Part shown: piece after piece, positions 50,777-59,743 of the stretch
Layout of the letters: every line of letters begins with the position of its first letter
Numbering within the stretch: the stretch's first letter is position 1
Assembly (NCBI GenBank): GCA_021819825.1
Contig: JAKAEZ010000002.1
Span: 124,001 to 188,000, forward strand
DNA: 64,000 nt
From: Planctomycetota bacterium
GTDB lineage: Bacteria > Planctomycetota > Phycisphaerae > WQYP01
Reading direction: 5' to 3'
The notes under the pieces: generated by a model
Seen by the model: only the letters and a program-made list of their open reading frames with translations
Databases searched by the model: none
Told to the model about the DNA's origin: nothing
Translations under genes and position numbers: made by a program

Positions 50777-53017
50777 TCAGCGGCTGGAAAGTTGTACCGC
50801 AATTTCCTGAATCGGTTTATCATAATCGTTCTGTTCCGGGGTGTTGGCGCTGGGGCTTACCGTGACGGTAAACAGGCCGGTTTGGCCGTCGGCGCTGGTC
50901 GACACGGATCCACCGCGAATGGATGCTGAAATGCCATACTTACTGTATCCGCTGATGACAACCGACTTTTCACCCTTCGCGACAATGACCGTCAGATTAA
51001 CGTCGGATTTTCGTACAGCAGCCTTGGCGATTCTCTGGCGGCCCATTGGCACGAACTGGTTTAGATCACCCAAAAGAGCCATGCCGCCGGCTTGTTGCGG
51101 TGCGACAATATCATATTGCCATTGGTTGGGATGCAGATTAATGGTCAAGGGGCGCTTAGCATCAAGATGCCTTACCGCGTGGGTGAAATAGTTGTAGACG
51201 ATGTAACGGCCAGTGGCGGGCAAGCCCAGTTCCGTGGGACTGATGCGCACGGACGGATGGTCGCCCTTCTGCCGCCAGACAAACACATAGGTTGTTTTTA
51301 TTCCCTGATTTGAACAGGTGTCGGCGACAAAAGGGCGATGCTTTCCCGCAGCTTCCGCCATAATTGTTTGATCCGTTGGAAGCAATGGCGCATCCGGCTT
51401 TACAATTCGGCCGTCGGAGCGAATCACTTTTCTGATATTGCTCCAGGACTCATGTCCCATTTGATCGCCCACACCAACCGGCCCGCCGGATAAGGTGGCT
51501 AAAAGAATATCGCCGGTATTGCGGCTCATGAGTGTATCTGTCCATGGCCACAGCCCCATCGCGTGCGCGAGGCTGGATGTATAGACAAAATGCCGCCAGC
51601 GCTGTTGAATAAAATAGTCATTGGCACAGCGAATCATTGAAAGATTCGGCGTCGCCGCACTTTGCAGGAAAAACCGGGGCAGCGGCATGCAATATATCAG
51701 GCTCATATGATGTCGCGCCAGTACCGCGGCCATATTTCCCGTGAAGTCATCGCCAACATGGCGTGATATTTGCATGGCAGGTGAATATTGATAAATGTCA
51801 TTGAGCCAATCCTGTTCGTAGCCGATGACCCCACTTCGAGCGAAATAATCTGCCGTGGATTTCCACCACGCCGGATCGATCGGCGCAACGCCTGAAATGG
51901 CGTACTTTTTATGGTACGGACTATGCGGATCAATCCATCGACCGTGGCAAACCAGCGGGACGCCGAGTTTCTTTTGAAATGCGCCCAGTCCCTGTGGAAA
52001 CAATTGGTGTGAGGCTCGATATTGCCAGATGCCGCCGTAAATATTCCAGCGCCCCGGGGGAAATTTGCCGGCCTTGGCTTTGAGAATTGTCCCATCGACA
52101 TAGCGATCACTTTTGCGATACCACCAACTGTCCAATTCCATGTATGCCAGAGGGACCTTATGCCGGTCGAATTGGCGAGCCACCGCTTCCAATGTTCCGG
52201 CATATCCGAGCTTGGGCACATAATTGTAATAGTAACATGCGCCATTATCTGTCCAATAGCCAAAATTACGCAGCACCACATTACCCTCATTACCGATGCG
52301 CGGACGATTGTATAGTCGGTCCAGAGCATGCCCCCAGGAATGAAGCGTGCGCTCTATGCCGCGGCCCATCATAAGAATTGTCCACCGCATGCGCGCGGCG
52401 GTGGAATCGGAAACATTCGGATTTAGCTCCGTACCGATACTGGTTTTCGCATTGCCGGCCAGCCGTGAGATAAGAAATGCCGAGGCTGGTGAAATAATGG
52501 CGGTATCGGCGTGGCGATTAAACAAAACCCAGGGCATGGAATCAGCCTGCGCGTGAAATTCCGGGCCGGCGAACACCGCATTCTTAAAACTCAGCACCCG
52601 CAGGTTTGATGGAATGGATGTAAAATCAGGAAATGCCGTGCGCGGCGAAGCACCGGTAATACCGGCAAGCAACGTGCCGCTGTGCATGTAACATTTCAGG
52701 ATGCCGGTGCGCCGATGAGATGTTGGCCCCCAGGTGAATTTAATTTCCTTGAATACCCCCAGATTATCGCCTCCCGATGAACGCTGAATATGTCTCATTG
52801 CCGAGCCTACCGTACCGCGAAATGTCCACGCGGGCGATGCGGACGTAAAAAGATAATCCCCCTTGGCCGCATTAATATGTATGGTCACACCGGGGATGGC
52901 CATCGATGCCGCTTGGGCCATACTTGGTTTACCGGAAAAAAAGCCCACAGCAAGTATGGATGAAAACATCACCCCGAGGTAATTTCGGAAAACCAAGCGC
53001 CGGCACAAGTTATCCAT
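50777..53017 (-). CDS. Secreted GH36/clan D-like glycosidase of unclear family
   Basis: This 746-residue protein starts at ATG 53017 with GGAG nine bases upstream; a signal-like segment (YLGVMFSSILAVGFFSG) follows. After a beta-rich N-terminal domain (to ~250) comes a probable barrel with FGYWTDNGACYYYNY, KVPLAYMELDSWWY, and later VIGYEQDWLNDIY, which recall alpha-galactosidase/raffinose synthase-type enzymes; Asp in ELDSWW or YEQDWL could be catalytic. A C-terminal beta domain has YIVYNYFTHAVRHLD. Family placement is uncertain. It is convergent with the GH42-like gene, four bases apart, so neither has room for its own terminator. Confidence 0.65.
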   Translation of the reverse strand: MDNLCRRLVFRNYLGVMFSSILAVGFFSGKPSMAQAASMAIPGVTIHINAAKGDYLFTSASPAWTFRGTVGSAMRHIQRSSGGDNLGVFKEIKFTWGPTSHRRTGILKCYMHSGTLLAGITGASPRTAFPDFTSIPSNLRVLSFKNAVFAGPEFHAQADSMPWVLFNRHADTAIISPASAFLISRLAGNAKTSIGTELNPNVSDSTAARMRWTILMMGRGIERTLHSWGHALDRLYNRPRIGNEGNVVLRNFGYWTDNGACYYYNYVPKLGYAGTLEAVARQFDRHKVPLAYMELDSWWYRKSDRYVDGTILKAKAGKFPPGRWNIYGGIWQYRASHQLFPQGLGAFQKKLGVPLVCHGRWIDPHSPYHKKYAISGVAPIDPAWWKSTADYFARSGVIGYEQDWLNDIYQYSPAMQISRHVGDDFTGNMAAVLARHHMSLIYCMPLPRFFLQSAATPNLSMIRCANDYFIQQRWRHFVYTSSLAHAMGLWPWTDTLMSRNTGDILLATLSGGPVGVGDQMGHESWSNIRKVIRSDGRIVKPDAPLLPTDQTIMAEAAGKHRPFVADTCSNQGIKTTYVFVWRQKGDHPSVRISPTELGLPATGRYIVYNYFTHAVRHLDAKRPLTINLHPNQWQYDIVAPQQAGGMALLGDLNQFVPMGRQRIAKAAVRKSDVNLTVIVAKGEKSVVISGYSKYGISASIRGGSVSTSADGQTGLFTVTVSPSANTPEQNDYDKPIQEIAVQLSSR

Positions 53018-53412
53018 GACAGAATTCTCCATTTCTCATCTTCCGGATATTGCCGCCGCAATACTTCCGCATCCGTCAATTTTTGCGACGATGTTAACCC
53101 GAAAGTGTATGGGCGTGGAAGATCTGTTGCAAGGATTTCCGCAGTCAGTTGGGAGAATGGGGTGTGCCCATATTTTTGGCACAGGGCCGCGAATCCCGCA
53201 GAACCCCTTGAGAACGTCTCGACTCGCCGGGTTCCTCAAAGGAGTTTATCTGGAACGCACCGGGGTGCATCGGTTTCCCACCCCCGTCACGTGTCCTCCG
53301 CTTTACTCCGCCGCCTCCGTTGTGAATTCCGTCATGTCTTCGCGCCCTTGTGGCGGGAAAATACTGTAGACAGCCGCGAGTGCCATTAACTTAAGCAGAA
53401 AAAGCAATGGAA
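53018..53412. other. Intergenic region upstream of the clan D-like glycosidase gene
   Basis: This 395-base stretch contains the promoter side of the minus-strand glycosidase gene. Inverted segments GAACCCCTTGAG and CGGGTTCCTCAAAGG (about 53200-53244) are visible. Short open frames on both strands have no ribosome site and resemble nothing known. Confidence 0.35.
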
Positions 53413-53712
53413 TTAACGACATTTGATCTCCTCTCCGCGTGCGATCATCGCCTTGAGTTCGGACCTTGGACGTGTCATGACACGGTAGCCGTTACGGCGG
53501 CGTGTACGCACGCGAGGCTCAAATCTTCCGGGTCTTTTGGGATTGACCATCAGCGTGGTTAATGTTTCGTCGGGCACCGCCTCGGCGGTGAGAAAGTTGA
53601 TGGGATCCGGCGGGCGGCGCTGCGAGCGATGGGCCATGATCAATGAGACTACCGGTGCACGGGGATTAATGGGGCGCGGTGCGGGGGGTTGCGGGAGCGG
53701 GCGCGCGGGCAC
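53413..53712 (-). pseudogene. Possible transposase C-terminal remnant
   Basis: The frame codes 99 residues rich in Arg and Pro with codon use like a real gene. The segment PGRFEPRVRTRRRNGYRVMTRPRSELKAMI resembles the very C-terminal tail of some IS4-type transposases (PxRxEPRxxKRRP, then MTxPR), but the catalytic part is absent and no terminal repeats were found. It could instead be a small genuine protein starting at MAHRSQRRPP. No ribosome site favours either start. Confidence 0.3.
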
Positions 53713-53940
53713 GACGCCCGCGGCTTAGTGGGATGCGGAAATCGTAATTCACTGGTCAAAGACCAATGATCACGGATCAAATTTGGATGTCACTTGTCAG
53801 AAATGCCGGTGATTTTTGCGTTGGTACCCGATACGCTGATCCAATCGACATAAGGCCTGTCCCGACTTGTCGGGAGATTTCGGCATCCATGCCTCAACAT
53901 TGTTCATCGGTCATTGATCATTTTTGATTTCGTTCATCGT
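53713..53940. other. Intergenic region with a TCCCGAC hairpin
   Basis: This 228-base gap contains TCCCGAC-TT-GTCGGGA at 53860-53875, a 7-bp perfect stem, and short ATGATC/GATCATT-rich duplications (GGTCAAAGACCAATGATCA and TCATCGGTCATTGATCATT). No gene was seen. Confidence 0.45.
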
Positions 53941-54450
53941 TTAGGCGCGGCGGATGTCCAGGAGGAAGGCTACGACGAAGCCAAATAGGGCTAGGATGAT
54001 CAGGGGGCCGCGGATTACGTTGAAACGGGCGATGTTGATGATCCAGGGAATGGGGGGTACGGGTTTGGGTTGGATGGGTTTAAGGGCTTCGTCAATCAGA
54101 CTTTGAACATCGCGCGGGCGGGTGTCGTTGGCCAGGGGGAGCACTTGTTCATTGGGGTTCACGATGTTTAGCTGCCGGTCCGCCAGGCGCTGCATGAGCC
54201 GCTGATCGGTATCCGCCAGTTGAATAAAACGGTTTTGCAGGGCGATTTTTTCATTGATCAACGCCAGGGTAGCGCGGAGATTATTGCGCGTCACCTGCGC
54301 CTGATGCATATCATGGATTGCCGGGGAAAGAACAATCAGAGCTACCGCCAGCAGGGACGCCAGTAAAACCGCCCAACTGATGACGCCCACGCTTAAAACC
54401 AGGGGCATAATTAGAAATCTGTTCGTATGCTTAACGCGACGCATTGGCAA
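53941..54450 (-). CDS. Membrane protein with two helices and a central coiled coil (unknown function)
   Basis: This protein of up to 169 residues has an N-terminal transmembrane helix (SVGVISWAVLLASLLAVALIVL). A likely coiled-coil or extended periplasmic region follows (about 45-125; HQAQVTRNNLRATLALINEKIALQNRFIQL-type heptads), then a Pro-rich stretch (PIQPKPVPPIPW) and a second helix (GPLIILALFGFVVAFLL). No family was recognised. The layout resembles small division- or envelope-associated proteins, which is only an impression. It is separated from the thioredoxin-like gene by repeat copy C and may be transcribed on its own. Confidence 0.7.
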   Translation of the reverse strand: MPMRRVKHTNRFLIMPLVLSVGVISWAVLLASLLAVALIVLSPAIHDMHQAQVTRNNLRATLALINEKIALQNRFIQLADTDQRLMQRLADRQLNIVNPNEQVLPLANDTRPRDVQSLIDEALKPIQPKPVPPIPWIINIARFNVIRGPLIILALFGFVVAFLLDIRRA

Positions 54451-54517
54451 TCATCCAATTGAGCACCATCCATGGCCTGCTTATATTGTGCACCAGCGGA
54501 GGGTTTATGTACAGTGC

Positions 54518-54622
54518 GAGGCTGCGGACGGCGAAATTGACGGCATCAATGCCGACGCGAAGAGAAGAGTTCGGCCCGGAAACTCGCACCTCAGATGCCT
54601 GCGTGGATTGATTGCCACGCCC
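54518..54622 (+). repeat. Dispersed ~105-bp repeat, copy C
   Basis: GAAATTGACGGCATCAATGCCG, then CCGGAAACTCGCACCTCAGA and GGATTGATTGCCACGCCC correspond in order and spacing to copies A (24612) and B (44643). GGCATCAATGCC forms a tiny stem. It fills most of the gap between the membrane protein and thioredoxin-like genes. Confidence 0.65.
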
Positions 54623-54679
54623 TATTTCTATTGGAGTGCAACGGCACCGCGCTGGCCGTTGGCGGAAAAACGCCATGCG

Positions 54680-55276
54680 TCAGGCTTCGCCATTAAGCCT
54701 AATTAAGCGCGGGCTGGTCTGCAGCATGAGTTGCACCCGTTCAAAATGCGTTAACCATTCCGCAATGTTGGCTTGCAGCAAATCCGCGGGCGGACCAAAC
54801 AGGCCCGTGGAACACGCAGCACCCTGCATGGCGGCCACCTTGGAGCGATAGGTGGCCAGCGTGCGTTCACCAAAACGTTCGCATTCAAAGCCGTCCTGTG
54901 AAAGAAATACCAGAACAGGTACCCGTGGTCCGCCGCAAATAGACAATTGGTCGGCCAGATGCGTTCCCGCGTCGGAGGCGGTCGGATCAAATTTCTGTTC
55001 ACGATTTACAAAGCGCAGATCAATATTATCGGTAAGTTCGGCAAATCGTTGGAAAATAGGGCAGGCATTTACGCAATCACCGCACCAGACCCCGACAAGA
55101 CATAAGACATCCATTTTTCTGCGAAAGCTCCGCAGCAGAGTTTTTTGTTCCGGCGTCAGTGTTACACTGTCATAGACATTCTGCCAGCGCTGCCGCTGCT
55201 CGGCGGTGGCACACTGCTGGAGCAACGGGTTATAGGGTAATGCTTGATTGAAAAAAGGCTTGAAATCAAAGGCCAT
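54680..55276 (-). CDS. Thioredoxin-like protein
   Basis: This 198-residue cytoplasmic protein has a helical N-terminal segment of about 50 residues and then a thioredoxin fold with the active site WCGDC (in LCLVGVWCGDCVNACPIF) and the cis-Pro region GGPRVPVLVFLS. Similar proteins are annotated as thioredoxin family (Thioredoxin_9-like); the partner is unknown. No signal peptide is present. It is the last gene of the series leuS-lpxK-hldE-gmhB-amidotransferase-thioredoxin, all on the same strand with short gaps (15 bases here). Confidence 0.87.
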   Translation of the reverse strand: MAFDFKPFFNQALPYNPLLQQCATAEQRQRWQNVYDSVTLTPEQKTLLRSFRRKMDVLCLVGVWCGDCVNACPIFQRFAELTDNIDLRFVNREQKFDPTASDAGTHLADQLSICGGPRVPVLVFLSQDGFECERFGERTLATYRSKVAAMQGAACSTGLFGPPADLLQANIAEWLTHFERVQLMLQTSPRLIRLNGEA

Positions 55277-55291
55277 GTATGGCGTCTCCTG

Positions 55292-56035
55292 TCAGCGTGA
55301 GGGATCAATGTTTGTCGCGGCCGCAGCGACAAATGCGTTAAATAACTCCGCGTGCGGCGGATCAGTGAGCGTTTCGGCATGCCACTGCACGCCGATCCAA
55401 AACTTCATAGTGTTGTCTTCGATGGCTTCCATCACGCCATCAGGACTGGCCGCACACGCGGTCAATCCCGTGCCCAGTCGATCAACAGCCTGACGATGGC
55501 GGCTGTTGACGGTCAACTGATCACACTTGAGTATAGCGCGCAATTTTGACCCTTGCGACAGCGAAACGCTGTGCCAGGCATTTTTGTCAGTTGAGTCAGC
55601 CGGGTTTCCGGTGTGACGGATGCTTTGATCGCGCGGCACCTCGGGAAGGTACTGATGCAGTGATCCGCCCCGCCGCACGTTCATGGTCTGACAGCCCAAA
55701 CATATTCCAAGCACCGGCCTATTGCGCGCCTGCGCCAAGGCCAGCATGGCCAGATCAAATTTTTCACGCAGCGAATCCAGGCGGCGCAGGGTCGGATGCG
55801 GAGCCTGGCCGTAAAGCGACGGATCCAGGTCGTTGCCTCCCGGAATCAGCAGGCCATCAATAAGGTGCATGTAAGCAGCCTGGGTCGCCGGGTCCGCGGT
55901 ATGGGGCAGCAAGATGGGAATGCCGCCGGCTTTTTCAATCGCCAAGGCGTAGGCGCTTGGGAGTTCATAAACCGGATGGGGTTGGTCGGCAGCTTGATTG
56001 TCGGGGGATATACCAATAACTGGCCCTCTGGGCAT
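55292..56035 (-). CDS. Class I glutamine amidotransferase, gamma-glutamyl-GABA hydrolase type (peptidase C26)
   Basis: This 247-residue protein begins at ATG 56035 with GGAG nine bases upstream and the family start PVIGISPD. The longer open frame overlaps gmhB and is not used. PGGNDLDPSLYG, the nucleophile elbow GICLGCQTMNV and the late GVQWHAE match PuuD-like hydrolases. The catalytic Cys and His are present; the usual HPE is HAE, and the usual SxHHQAV is SRHRQAV, so the active site is slightly atypical. PuuD cleaves gamma-glutamyl-GABA in putrescine breakdown; the true substrate here is not known. Neighbours do not include other puu genes. Confidence 0.88.
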   Translation of the reverse strand: MPRGPVIGISPDNQAADQPHPVYELPSAYALAIEKAGGIPILLPHTADPATQAAYMHLIDGLLIPGGNDLDPSLYGQAPHPTLRRLDSLREKFDLAMLALAQARNRPVLGICLGCQTMNVRRGGSLHQYLPEVPRDQSIRHTGNPADSTDKNAWHSVSLSQGSKLRAILKCDQLTVNSRHRQAVDRLGTGLTACAASPDGVMEAIEDNTMKFWIGVQWHAETLTDPPHAELFNAFVAAAATNIDPSR

Positions 56036-56058
56036 AAGGATAATCTCCAATGAATGAG

Positions 56059-57102
56059 CTATTGCTTGTTGCGGTAGCGCAGCAACAGCGCCACGACCAT
56101 CACCTGGAGGATCAAGCCGCCGGCCATCCATTCCAACGCCGTAAGCTGATGCATGATGCGATAATTCCACCAGTAAGGATTTCGGGCGGTGGCGACACTG
56201 TGAATTGCCGCAAGCGCATCCCAGGCTCCCAGCACCAGGCACAGCACGGCGAGAGCTTGAATGATCGTGGCCAGCAGTAAGGAAAGGGAAAATTCGGCGA
56301 TATCGCTTTTTCTATGAGCGCTGCGCAATTGCTGAAGAATATCCTCCAGCACGGGTTTGATGGTTTCAGGGGGGTGGTACGTTAATTTAGCCGCAACCGC
56401 CGCGGCCAGTGCTTCGGTATCCGCAGGCAGGTTTCCGCCAACGGATGGATCGGGGCGGGCGGCAGCATCTTCCGCAACGGCTGCAACATCCGCCGGCAGC
56501 AAAGGCACCGGGGCGGGATCACGATTGGCACTATTGCCTTCGCGGACAATAATACGCGCCGCGTCCGCCAATGATCGGACAATAAAGTTCGGCGTAATTG
56601 CCGGCACATTGTCATTGCCTTCCATTTGCTTTTCCGGATCAGAAAGGAGAATCGTCCGGCACCCCGCCGAGGCTCCAGCCGCGACATCACGGGGCTGATC
56701 TCCGATCATCCAGCACTGGGCAAGATCCAGATTAAAATCCTCCCGCGCGGCTTTGAGCATTCCGGGCTTGGGCTTGCGCCATTCATGATCCAATTTATAT
56801 TCAGGGACTGTGGCATCGGGATGGTAGGGGCAGTAATAACTGGCATCCACATGGGCACCGGCCTGTTCTTTAAGTTGACGAATCATTTCCTGATTGACGG
56901 ATTCCACAGCCGCTTCATCAAACATTCCCCGCGCCACGCCACTTTGATTGCTTACCACAATAATGCGAAATCCCAACCGTCGCAGCGACGCAATGGCCGC
57001 GGCGGCACCCGGAAGTAATTTAACACCGGTGGGATCACCGAGGTATCCGTCGTTGGCGATGATGGTATTGTCCCGATCCAAAAAAACGGCACGTTCAGAC
57101 AT
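56059..57102 (-). CDS. gmhB: D,D-heptose 1,7-bisphosphate phosphatase fused to a membrane domain
   Basis: The first ~190 residues are a HAD-superfamily GmhB: AVFLDRDNTIIANDGYL (nucleophile Asp), IIVVSNQSGVARG, zinc-loop region YYCPYHPDA, RKPKPGML and MIGDQPRDVAAGASAGC. GmhB removes the C7 phosphate in ADP-heptose synthesis. An extra C-terminal part of about 155 residues follows: an acidic, Ala/Pro-rich linker and then two transmembrane helices (LLLATIIQALAVLCLVLGAW and WMAGGLILQVMVVALLL). Standalone GmhB is about 190 residues, so this is an unusual fusion that would tether the enzyme to the membrane. The zinc loop appears to have only CPYH rather than all four usual ligands. It sits directly after hldE. 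Confidence 0.88.
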   Translation of the reverse strand: MSERAVFLDRDNTIIANDGYLGDPTGVKLLPGAAAAIASLRRLGFRIIVVSNQSGVARGMFDEAAVESVNQEMIRQLKEQAGAHVDASYYCPYHPDATVPEYKLDHEWRKPKPGMLKAAREDFNLDLAQCWMIGDQPRDVAAGASAGCRTILLSDPEKQMEGNDNVPAITPNFIVRSLADAARIIVREGNSANRDPAPVPLLPADVAAVAEDAAARPDPSVGGNLPADTEALAAAVAAKLTYHPPETIKPVLEDILQQLRSAHRKSDIAEFSLSLLLATIIQALAVLCLVLGAWDALAAIHSVATARNPYWWNYRIMHQLTALEWMAGGLILQVMVVALLLRYRNKQ

Positions 57103-57179
57103 ATATCACCTTCCCTGGAACATCCTGCCCCGGGCATCAGGGCTTATTTATGCCACAACTCTGACTGCTTTACCAGAGG

Positions 57180-58673
57180 CTAATCAACGCCGGATCGGGA
57201 TTTTTCCACCACGCGCGTCGTGGAGCGCCCCTGTAAAAACGGAGCCAGCACCACTTTGCCCCCCGCCGCTTCAACACATTCCCGCCCCACCACGGGCTTA
57301 TCCTGATAATCGGCACCTTTCACCAATATCGCAGGAGTTATCGCGGATATCAATTCCAGCGGTGTATCCTCATGGAACGCCGTCACATAGCTGACCGCCT
57401 CCAGACCCGCCAAGACCGCCATGCGATCATCCAGGGAGTTAATAGGGCGGCTGGGGCCTTTAAGCCGCCGGACGGATTCATCCGAATTAACCGCCACCAC
57501 CAGTAAATCGCCCTGGCCGCGGGCGAAGTTCAAATATTGGACATGCCCGGCGTGGATAATATCAAATACGCCATTGGTAAACACAATCCGCTGCGAGCTG
57601 TGGCGGGAATGCAGGCGCTCCAGCAGCCGGGGCAGTGATAGTATTTTTCGCCGGCCGGCGGAATCCATTTGCAGCAGTTCATCCACAATTTCCGTGCGGG
57701 CTAACGGCACGCAGCCGAATTTCTCGACCTCCAGCCCGCCGGCAATATTTCCCAAATCGATTGCGACGCTCCATGAGGCCCCGTTGGCTCGGGCCATGGC
57801 CAGCATGGCCAGCACCATATCTCCAGCACCGGTGACATCGTAGACATTGCGCGGGCGCGTGGGGTGCAGCAAGCCGGGTTGACCGCGCTGTAGCCGGTAC
57901 ATGCCGTGCCGATCCAGAGTTAAAACGCATACGTCCAGATGTAATTGCTCTAGAAGCTGGGCCGCCAGCCGGGGCGTTTCTTCCTGAACATTTTCCAAGC
58001 GCCATCCGGCGGCCAGTTCGGCTTCCGTGCGATTGGGTGTAATGGCGGAAGCGCCCTGATAGCGGCGATAATCTTTAATGGCGGCCGGATCCACCAGCAC
58101 TTCGCGTCCGGCGGCGCGGGCCATGGAAATGATTTTTTGGCATAGCGCATCGGACAGCAGGCCTTTGTTGTAGTCTTCAATACACACCAGGTGGCACGCG
58201 GGAATTTCCGCTTCCAGGGCCGCCAGCAGCCGCTGTTCCACGGATGCGTCAACCGGCTCGAGCGCTTCATGATCCAGGCGCAGCATCTGCTGCTGGTGCC
58301 GATGTTGTGCCAGGCCAATAAAGCGCGTTTTGGTGGATGTCGGGCGATCAGCTGCGGCAATCACCGTATCGGCATTGACGTGCACCTGGGCCAGAAGATC
58401 CTTCAAGGCGGCACCGGATGAGTCATTTCCGATGACGCCGGCCAGCACCGGCACGGCACCTAGCGCCGCGAGAAACACGGCCACATTGGCCGCGCCACCC
58501 ACGCGCATTTGCCGGTACCGTTCCCGCACCACGGGGACCGGCGCTTCAGGACTTAAACGCTCGGCATCGCCGTAGACATATTGATCGAGAATAAGGTCCC
58601 CGACCACCAAAATTCGCGGTTTACCGAAGGCCTCAACGCAGGCAAGTAATTCACTGGAAGGATGAATCATCAT
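57180..58673 (-). CDS. hldE: Bifunctional heptose 7-phosphate kinase / heptose 1-phosphate adenyltransferase
   Basis: HldE performs the kinase and adenylyl steps of ADP-heptose synthesis for the LPS inner core. The 497-residue protein has an N-terminal PfkB-type kinase (VGDLILDQYVYGDAERLSPEAP, GGAANVAVFLAALGA, DVTGAGDMVLAML) and a C-terminal cytidylyltransferase-like domain (VFTNGVFDIIHAGHVQYLN, AVNSDESVRRLKGPSRPI). Both active sites look complete. ATG 58673 or 58670 may be the start. lpxK ends 7 bases upstream and gmhB follows, so the pathway genes are grouped. Confidence 0.95.
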   Translation of the reverse strand: MMIHPSSELLACVEAFGKPRILVVGDLILDQYVYGDAERLSPEAPVPVVRERYRQMRVGGAANVAVFLAALGAVPVLAGVIGNDSSGAALKDLLAQVHVNADTVIAAADRPTSTKTRFIGLAQHRHQQQMLRLDHEALEPVDASVEQRLLAALEAEIPACHLVCIEDYNKGLLSDALCQKIISMARAAGREVLVDPAAIKDYRRYQGASAITPNRTEAELAAGWRLENVQEETPRLAAQLLEQLHLDVCVLTLDRHGMYRLQRGQPGLLHPTRPRNVYDVTGAGDMVLAMLAMARANGASWSVAIDLGNIAGGLEVEKFGCVPLARTEIVDELLQMDSAGRRKILSLPRLLERLHSRHSSQRIVFTNGVFDIIHAGHVQYLNFARGQGDLLVVAVNSDESVRRLKGPSRPINSLDDRMAVLAGLEAVSYVTAFHEDTPLELISAITPAILVKGADYQDKPVVGRECVEAAGGKVVLAPFLQGRSTTRVVEKSRSGVD

Positions 58674-58679
58674 ATCACT

Positions 58680-59723
58680 TTACTTTTTGTCAGCTAAATC
58701 GGCCAGCGACTGCCGCCACAATTCTCCAGCCACCCCGGTGATTCGGGCGGCAATACACACATGCCAGAGGGGTACCGGGGGCGTAAAATCTCGTAGTTTG
58801 ACCCAGTCTTTGGAGGTTGTAATCCACGCGGCGGGCCGGCGGTCGGCGGTGAGCTTTAACATTTCCGGAAAATCCCGCTCTGTCACATAACGGTGGTGAT
58901 CATCAAACCAGCACCCTGCGGAAACCTGAAGCCCCAGATCGGAGAGTGTCCGGACAAAACCATCGGGATTGGCAATACCGGCGAACGCCAGAACCGTCTG
59001 ATTCCGCACGTCAACGGGATTTCCATCTTGATCAAATACGCCCAGAACTTCCGTTACCTGCTTAAAAATACGCCGCGGGTTCACCCACTGCGTTAATAAT
59101 CCGGCGGCCAAATCCGTGAGTTCGCCGGAAACCTGCTCGCAGCGCGTGAGAATAATTTGGTGGGCCCGCGAAAGCGAGGCCGGGCCTTCCCGCCACGTGC
59201 CGCGCGGAAACATTCCCGGCACCCCCAGCGGATTTGTGGCATCAATGAGGACAATGTCCAGATCACGCCCCAGGCGTCGATGCTGGAATCCATCATCCAA
59301 TATCAGTACATTAGCCTGATGCCGGGCGAGGGCTTCCCGGCCGCCGGCAATTCGGTCCGGATTCACTATCACCGGTACGCCGGGACATTCCAGTTCCATG
59401 ACCATGACTTCATCCGAGCGTTGGCCCCTGGGGGCACCGTAGCCCCGGGTCAATATCGCCGGCTTTAATCCGGCTTCGGTGAGGCACTTGGCAATCATGA
59501 TGACGGTGGGAGTTTTTCCGGTGCCGCCGGTGGTGATATTACCTACGGAAATGACCGGCACAGGCAAACGCGTAACGGATTTCCATCCGCGGTCATAGGC
59601 GACATTGCGCCAATGCACAATGTCTCCGAAGATCAATGAAACAGCCGCCAGCACCCAGCGCAGCAACGCGGCAAGGACACCCACCGCCTCACCGGTAATT
59701 ACGCGGTTGTACCATTGCTGCAT
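58680..59723 (-). CDS. lpxK: Tetraacyldisaccharide 4'-kinase
   Basis: LpxK phosphorylates the lipid A disaccharide at the 4' position at the inner membrane. The 347-residue protein has an N-terminal hydrophobic helix (AALLRWVLAAVSLIFGDIV), then the P-loop VISVGNITTGGTGKTPTV, followed by AILTRGYGA, ANVLILDDGFQHRRLGRDLDIVLID and FAGIANPDGF. These are hallmarks of LpxK. It lies 20 bases after leuS and 7 before hldE, and confirms that lipid A is made. Confidence 0.95.
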   Translation of the reverse strand: MQQWYNRVITGEAVGVLAALLRWVLAAVSLIFGDIVHWRNVAYDRGWKSVTRLPVPVISVGNITTGGTGKTPTVIMIAKCLTEAGLKPAILTRGYGAPRGQRSDEVMVMELECPGVPVIVNPDRIAGGREALARHQANVLILDDGFQHRRLGRDLDIVLIDATNPLGVPGMFPRGTWREGPASLSRAHQIILTRCEQVSGELTDLAAGLLTQWVNPRRIFKQVTEVLGVFDQDGNPVDVRNQTVLAFAGIANPDGFVRTLSDLGLQVSAGCWFDDHHRYVTERDFPEMLKLTADRRPAAWITTSKDWVKLRDFTPPVPLWHVCIAARITGVAGELWRQSLADLADKK

Positions 59724-59743
59724 ATACGCATCCTGACGATTTC

